DNA of 8,269 nucleotides. Origin: Planctomycetota bacterium (GTDB lineage Bacteria; Planctomycetota; UBA11346). A model generated the notes under the pieces. It had not been told where the DNA came from, searched no databases, and saw nothing but the letters and a program-made list of their open reading frames with translations. Shown here one piece after another: positions 5,484-8,269 of this stretch; position 1 is the stretch's first letter; every line of letters begins with the position of its first letter. The DNA is taken from the NCBI GenBank assembly GCA_013816645.1, contig JACDEC010000114.1, positions 1 through 8,269 on the forward strand, given 5' to 3'. Both the position numbers and the translations under genes were made by a program.

Positions 5484-6888
5484 AGAAGGCGACCTGCAGA
5501 TTGGTCGCGAACAACCAGATCATGTCGTCGTTGTCGCCGACCACCCCCGGCGAGAGCGCCTGGTAGGCTTCATCGGGCAGGAACGCGCCACCGAGGAAGG
5601 TCAGGTGGGCGTTGCCGGCGTCGTTGTATTGCCAGCTCAGCGACAGGTCGACCTCCTGGCCGAAATCGCGGTCGCCGTTGACGACCACGTCCTCGGAGGT
5701 CTGGTAGTACCCGTAGATGGTGCGCAGTCGGAAACGGCCGCCCTGATCGAGCGCCACCTCGGCCTTGACCTTGGCCGCCTGCAAGCCGACGCCGGAAGTG
5801 CCGCCGGGCCCCAGGTGGGTCAGCTCGCTCAACTCGCCGTACTTCTCGTGCTCGACGATGTAGGTGTCGCTGAAGCCTTCCCAAGGATTGACGAAGGTGT
5901 GCAGGTCGCCGTCGGTGGCGTTGTCGTCGCCGCTGAAGAAATCGCCCTGCACGCCGAAGGACATGGGCAGCACCGAGTTCGGCCGCCATTCGAGCCCGCC
6001 GCTGAAGGCGTAGCCGCGATAGGAGAGGTCGCTGGTGGCGGTGCCGCGTTGCATCGCGCCTTCACCGAAGAGGTCGATGCCGTTGTCGAAGCGCATCTCC
6101 AGGCCACCGTAATAGGTGAACAGCGTGCGGCCGGTCTGGAGGGCCCATTCCGCATCGCGCTGCACGTTGGCCGAGCCGGTGATGAACAGGCCGTTGGCCG
6201 CGCCCTGCTCGGGCTGCCAGTCGAGCGCCAGTCCGTAGAGGCGGCTGTCGTCGGGCAGCGCGTAGGCGTAGGGATGGAAGACCAGGGTCTCGAGCTGCAG
6301 CTGGATCTTCACGCCGTCCCAGCTGCTGACCTCGGGATGGTTGGCGCGGCTGTCGAAGAGGAAGGCGCCGTAATCGGTGCGCAGGTTCCAGGCGACCGGC
6401 TGCCGGCCGGCCTTGAGGCTCGCCTGCGGATAGTTGAGGAATTCCTTGAGCACCACGAAGGCGTCGTCGAGCACCACGTCGGTGTTCTGCGCATCGGCTG
6501 GCGGCACCGCCGCGGCATCGACCGAACGCACGAACGGCTGGCCGCCCATCTGCGCCTGGTAGGCCATGGTCAGCTTGGCTTCGATCTTCTCATCGAGCTC
6601 GACGCGCGCGCCGAACTCGCCGCGGATCAGGCCCTCTTTGTAGAGGTCGCCGCGATCGTCGCTGTCGGCATTGAGATAGTTGTCCTGGGCGAGGTAGTCG
6701 AGGTCGACCAGCCCGCTGATGAAGACCTGCCGCTGCGGCGAAGCCATGACCGGGGACGAGGTGCCGCTCGCCGGCAGCGGGTTGGTTCCCGGACCGGCGA
6801 TGCCGCCGTTCTCGGCCGCCACGCTCCAGGGGGTCAGGCCGGCGAGGGCGGCGAGACCGGTGACGAGGCGGATCGGGCGGTGGGCCAT
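5482..6888 (-). CDS. Outer-membrane beta-barrel (porin-like) protein
   Basis: This is a 468-aa predicted outer-membrane barrel. The start at 6888 has a good AGGAG (6896-6900 on the plus strand) 7 bases upstream and opens a signal peptide: a basic n-region (MAHRPIR), a hydrophobic core (LVTGLAALAGL) and probable cleavage after SVAA (residue 25). The frame is open for 71 further codons upstream but has no signal-like sequence there. The mature part alternates short amphipathic strands rich in Tyr, Phe and Gly (for example GRQPVAWNL, the repeated 'GLEWRPNS'/'LALDWQPE' type strands, FRLRTIYGYYQTS) and ends in NLQVAF, whose terminal Phe is the usual barrel-assembly signal. The GRQ...W pattern and the strand layout recall alginate-export-type porins, but I would not assign a substrate. 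It is divergent from the transpeptidase gene and convergent with the membrane-anchored hypothetical gene. Confidence 0.85.
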   Translation of the reverse strand: MAHRPIRLVTGLAALAGLTPWSVAAENGGIAGPGTNPLPASGTSSPVMASPQRQVFISGLVDLDYLAQDNYLNADSDDRGDLYKEGLIRGEFGARVELDEKIEAKLTMAYQAQMGGQPFVRSVDAAAVPPADAQNTDVVLDDAFVVLKEFLNYPQASLKAGRQPVAWNLRTDYGAFLFDSRANHPEVSSWDGVKIQLQLETLVFHPYAYALPDDSRLYGLALDWQPEQGAANGLFITGSANVQRDAEWALQTGRTLFTYYGGLEMRFDNGIDLFGEGAMQRGTATSDLSYRGYAFSGGLEWRPNSVLPMSFGVQGDFFSGDDNATDGDLHTFVNPWEGFSDTYIVEHEKYGELSELTHLGPGGTSGVGLQAAKVKAEVALDQGGRFRLRTIYGYYQTSEDVVVNGDRDFGQEVDLSLSWQYNDAGNAHLTFLGGAFLPDEAYQALSPGVVGDNDDMIWLFATNLQVAF

Positions 6889-6913
6889 GAGGCGACTCCT
6901 GCGAGGGAGTCGG

Positions 6914-6919
6914 ACACTA
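6914..6919 (-). promoter_or_regulatory. Possible -10 element (TAGTGT) for the porin-like gene
   Basis: On the minus strand the sequence reads GCTAGTGT. TAGTGT ends 25 bases before the start codon at 6888, placing a start of transcription near 6907 and leaving a leader of about 19 nt that includes the AGGAG site. No -35 match is evident at 16-18 bp spacing. Confidence 0.3.
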
Positions 6920-6974
6920 GCGGTCCCATGCGGAGGGGCCAGGGGACATGCGCGGGGGATAAGCGGGCGCGCGA

Positions 6975-7018
6975 CGCACGTGCGCCGGCAATCTCCGCGT
7001 GAGCGGGAATTGCATTCC
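6975..7018. promoter_or_regulatory. Two inverted repeats in the divergent porin/transpeptidase spacer
   Basis: The 190-bp spacer between the divergent starts (6889-7078) holds a perfect 10-bp palindrome, CGCACGTGCG (6975-6984), and a second inverted repeat, GGAAT-TGC-ATTCC (7006-7018). Either could be an operator for a dimeric regulator acting on one or both genes. TTGCAT at 7010-7015 is a possible -35 for the transpeptidase, but I find no -10 at proper spacing. This is suggestive only. Confidence 0.3.
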
Positions 7019-7078
7019 GACTCCTGCCGCGAAAGGTACTCCATCCCCGTCGACCCCCGGGGTGTCAGGATCGTCCGC

Positions 7079-8128
7079 ATGGGCAAATTCATCGCCGTCA
7101 TCGTCGTCGCCGCCCTGTCCTTCGCGGGTTGGAAGTACTGGTGGCAGCCGCGTCATGCCTCGGCCATCCCCGGCCCGTCGGCGACCGAGACCGGCTTGCC
7201 GGGACCCACCGGCGCCGCTGGCGGCAGCGACGGTTCGACGGCCCCAAGCAACCCGGGCGGGACCACCGCCGCGGGCGATCCGGCCAGTCCGCCCGCCACC
7301 GGCCTGCCGGCCAACGTGAAGCTGCAATACGAGCAGGCCGAGGCGCTGTGGAAGACCGGCGAGCTCACCGGGTCCGCGGCCTCCAGCCCGGCCGCGGTCA
7401 AGCTCGCCAAACTCTACGGCGAGGTGCTCAAGGCGCTGTACAACCAGCCGGCCCACGCCGCGTTCTCGCAAGCGCTGGTCGACACCCGTCTGGCGCCGCT
7501 GGGCGCCGAGATCTTCTTCACCCGCAACAAGTTCGCCGGCCAGGGCGAAGGGCTGGTCGACGTCCATACCGTCGCCTCCGGCGAGAATCTCAACGCCATC
7601 GGCAAGCGCTTGGGCACCACCCACCAGCAGCTCAACCGCATGCGCGGCAAGGATCCCGAGGCCGGCGACCTGCGCGCCAACGAGCAGCTCAAGGTGCTGC
7701 GCATCAAGGACAACGGCGGCTGCCTCGTCCACATCGACAAGAGCGAGTTCAACGCCGACCTGTTCGTCGGCGGCGTGTTCGTCCGTCGCTATCGCATCAC
7801 CCACGGCGCGGTCGAATCGCCGACACCGGTGGGCAAGACCAAGGTCACCAACGTGGTGTTCGACCCGCCGTGGACCAGCCCGATGGACGGCAAGGTCTAC
7901 CCGCCCGGCGACCCCGGCAACATCCTCGGCGGCGTGTGGATCGCGCTCGACCCCGAGGGCATCAACGCCAACGGCATCGGCTTCCACGGCTACACCGGCG
8001 CCAACGGCGGGATGGGCAAGATGGCCTCCAACGGCTGCATCCGCTTCGAGAACGACGCGATCAAGGAAGTCGCCTGGCTGATCGGCATTCCGGCGCTCAC
8101 CCCGACGGCGGTCGAGATCGTCGAATAG
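7079..8128 (+). CDS. Membrane-anchored LysM domain L,D-transpeptidase (YkuD family)
   Basis: This enzyme is predicted to make 3-3 peptidoglycan cross-links or attach proteins to peptidoglycan, in the periplasm. The ATG at 7079 has AGGA (7067-7070) 8 bases upstream and gives 349 aa. Domains: an N-terminal hydrophobic anchor (3-18) followed by KYWW; a Pro/Gly/Ser/Thr-rich linker (about 29-78) with four Gly-X-Y triplets at 39-50; a helical stretch (80-150); a LysM domain (about 160-208, VHTVASGENLNAIGKRLGTT) that should bind glycan; and a YkuD catalytic domain (about 214-349). The catalytic domain shows TPVGKTKVTN, PPGDPGN, GFHGYTG with the catalytic His303, and ASNGCIRF with the nucleophile Cys320 and Arg322. 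The usual SHGC is SNGC here (Asn318). The build resembles the LysM plus YkuD layout of the E. coli ErfK/YbiS group. It is divergent from the porin-like gene, so shared regulation is possible. Confidence 0.95.
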   Translation: MGKFIAVIVVAALSFAGWKYWWQPRHASAIPGPSATETGLPGPTGAAGGSDGSTAPSNPGGTTAAGDPASPPATGLPANVKLQYEQAEALWKTGELTGSAASSPAAVKLAKLYGEVLKALYNQPAHAAFSQALVDTRLAPLGAEIFFTRNKFAGQGEGLVDVHTVASGENLNAIGKRLGTTHQQLNRMRGKDPEAGDLRANEQLKVLRIKDNGGCLVHIDKSEFNADLFVGGVFVRRYRITHGAVESPTPVGKTKVTNVVFDPPWTSPMDGKVYPPGDPGNILGGVWIALDPEGINANGIGFHGYTGANGGMGKMASNGCIRFENDAIKEVAWLIGIPALTPTAVEIVE

Positions 8129-8137
8129 ACCCCGGCC

Positions 8138-8159
8138 GGGGCAGCTCGCCGAGCTCCCC
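8138..8159. terminator. Strong hairpin between convergent genes, possible bidirectional terminator
   Basis: GGGG (8138-8141) pairs with CCCC (8156-8159), and AGCTC (8143-8147) pairs with GAGCT (8151-8155) around a 3-nt loop, with C8142 bulged. It fills most of the 34-bp gap between the converging stop codons. An overlapping palindrome, CCCCGGCCGGGG (8130-8141), could compete with it. There is no T-run on either side, so termination would not be of the standard U-tract kind. Confidence 0.4.
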
Positions 8160-8162
8160 GCT

Positions 8163-8269
8163 TCAATCGCCCGCGTACCGCTGCGCGAGCCTTTCCGCGA
8201 CCCAGAGCGCGTTGGCGGCGACATCGGGGATGCCCACGCCTTCATAGGCGTTGCCGACCAGCGCCAGAC
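8163..8269 (-). CDS. hemY: Protoporphyrinogen/coproporphyrinogen oxidase, C-terminal end (partial)
   Basis: Only the last 34 codons and the TGA (8163-8165 on the plus strand) are inside the window; the gene runs off the right edge. The frame reads LALVGNAYEGVGIPDVAANALWVAERLAQRY. NAYEGVGIPD matches the conserved C-terminal FAD-contacting segment of the HemY-type, oxygen-dependent protoporphyrinogen IX oxidase family (also called hemG or, for the coproporphyrinogen-acting branch, cgoX), followed by the family's final helix. These enzymes carry out the six-electron oxidation late in heme synthesis. The fragment is short, so a related FAD amine-oxidase-fold protein is possible, and the protoporphyrinogen and coproporphyrinogen branches cannot be told apart. 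It converges with the transpeptidase gene across 34 bp. Confidence 0.8.
   Translation of the reverse strand, partial: LALVGNAYEGVGIPDVAANALWVAERLAQRYAGD

Noticed and set aside
5605..7002. 465-codon plus-strand frame antisense to the porin-like gene
   Set aside because: The minus strand has a Shine-Dalgarno, signal peptide and C-terminal Phe. The plus-strand product is a featureless Val/Ala/Gly/Glu-rich chain.
6719..7078. Longer N-terminus for the transpeptidase
   Set aside because: It would overlap the divergent porin start and signal peptide. The membrane anchor begins exactly at 7079 with AGGA upstream.
6917..8245. 442-codon minus-strand frame antisense to the transpeptidase
   Set aside because: The plus strand encodes clear LysM and YkuD motifs. 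The minus frame only mirrors its codon bias.
1..8269. Mobile element, tRNA, rRNA or riboswitch
   Set aside because: I found no transposase or integrase motifs, terminal inverted repeats with target duplications, tRNA-like cloverleaf, or recognisable riboswitch core on either strand by eye.

Overview
The window is G+C-rich chromosomal DNA (about two thirds G+C by eye, with strong G/C preference at third codon positions). It comes from a Gram-negative-type bacterium. The evidence for an outer membrane and peptidoglycan is a signal-peptide beta-barrel protein ending in Phe and a LysM plus L,D-transpeptidase enzyme. Phosphoglycerate kinase is strikingly of the eukaryote-like type. Together with the high G+C and sparse, variable Shine-Dalgarno sites, this makes Planctomycetota or a related PVC lineage my best guess (about 50% sure). 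No rRNA or other marker gene is present to settle it.

Layout, left to right. (1) 1-291 (+): C-terminal end of a short-chain dehydrogenase. (2) 292-500: spacer with two small hairpins. (3) 501-1745 (+): pgk, followed after 25 bp by 1771-2364 (+), a 3-methyladenine DNA glycosylase of the AAG/Mpg family, probably co-transcribed. (4) 2437-3483 (+): an all-helical cytoplasmic protein resembling DUF4003, with a possible promoter of its own. Its stop codon opens a five-unit 14-bp tandem repeat (3481-3550). (5) 3634-4668 (+): galE, UDP-glucose 4-epimerase. (6) 4669-4845: spacer with a strong hairpin and a possible promoter very close to the next start. (7) 4846-5445 (+): unrecognised protein with a single membrane anchor. 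(8) 5482-6888 (-): outer-membrane beta-barrel/porin-like protein, convergent with the previous gene. (9) 6889-7078: divergent promoter region. (10) 7079-8128 (+): anchored LysM/YkuD L,D-transpeptidase. (11) 8163-8269 (-): C-terminal end of a protoporphyrinogen-oxidase-like flavoenzyme, convergent across a hairpin.

The genes are mostly unrelated housekeeping functions: glycolysis, base-excision repair, sugar-nucleotide supply, envelope and heme. I see no operon-scale novel system, mobile element, CRISPR array, tRNA or rRNA. The points worth a second look are local: the eukaryote-type PGK, a small gatekeeper residue in GalE (Ser299), an SNGC variant of the transpeptidase signature, the 14-bp array that places TGA in all three frames behind a gene, a possible leaderless transcript, and two genes of unknown function.
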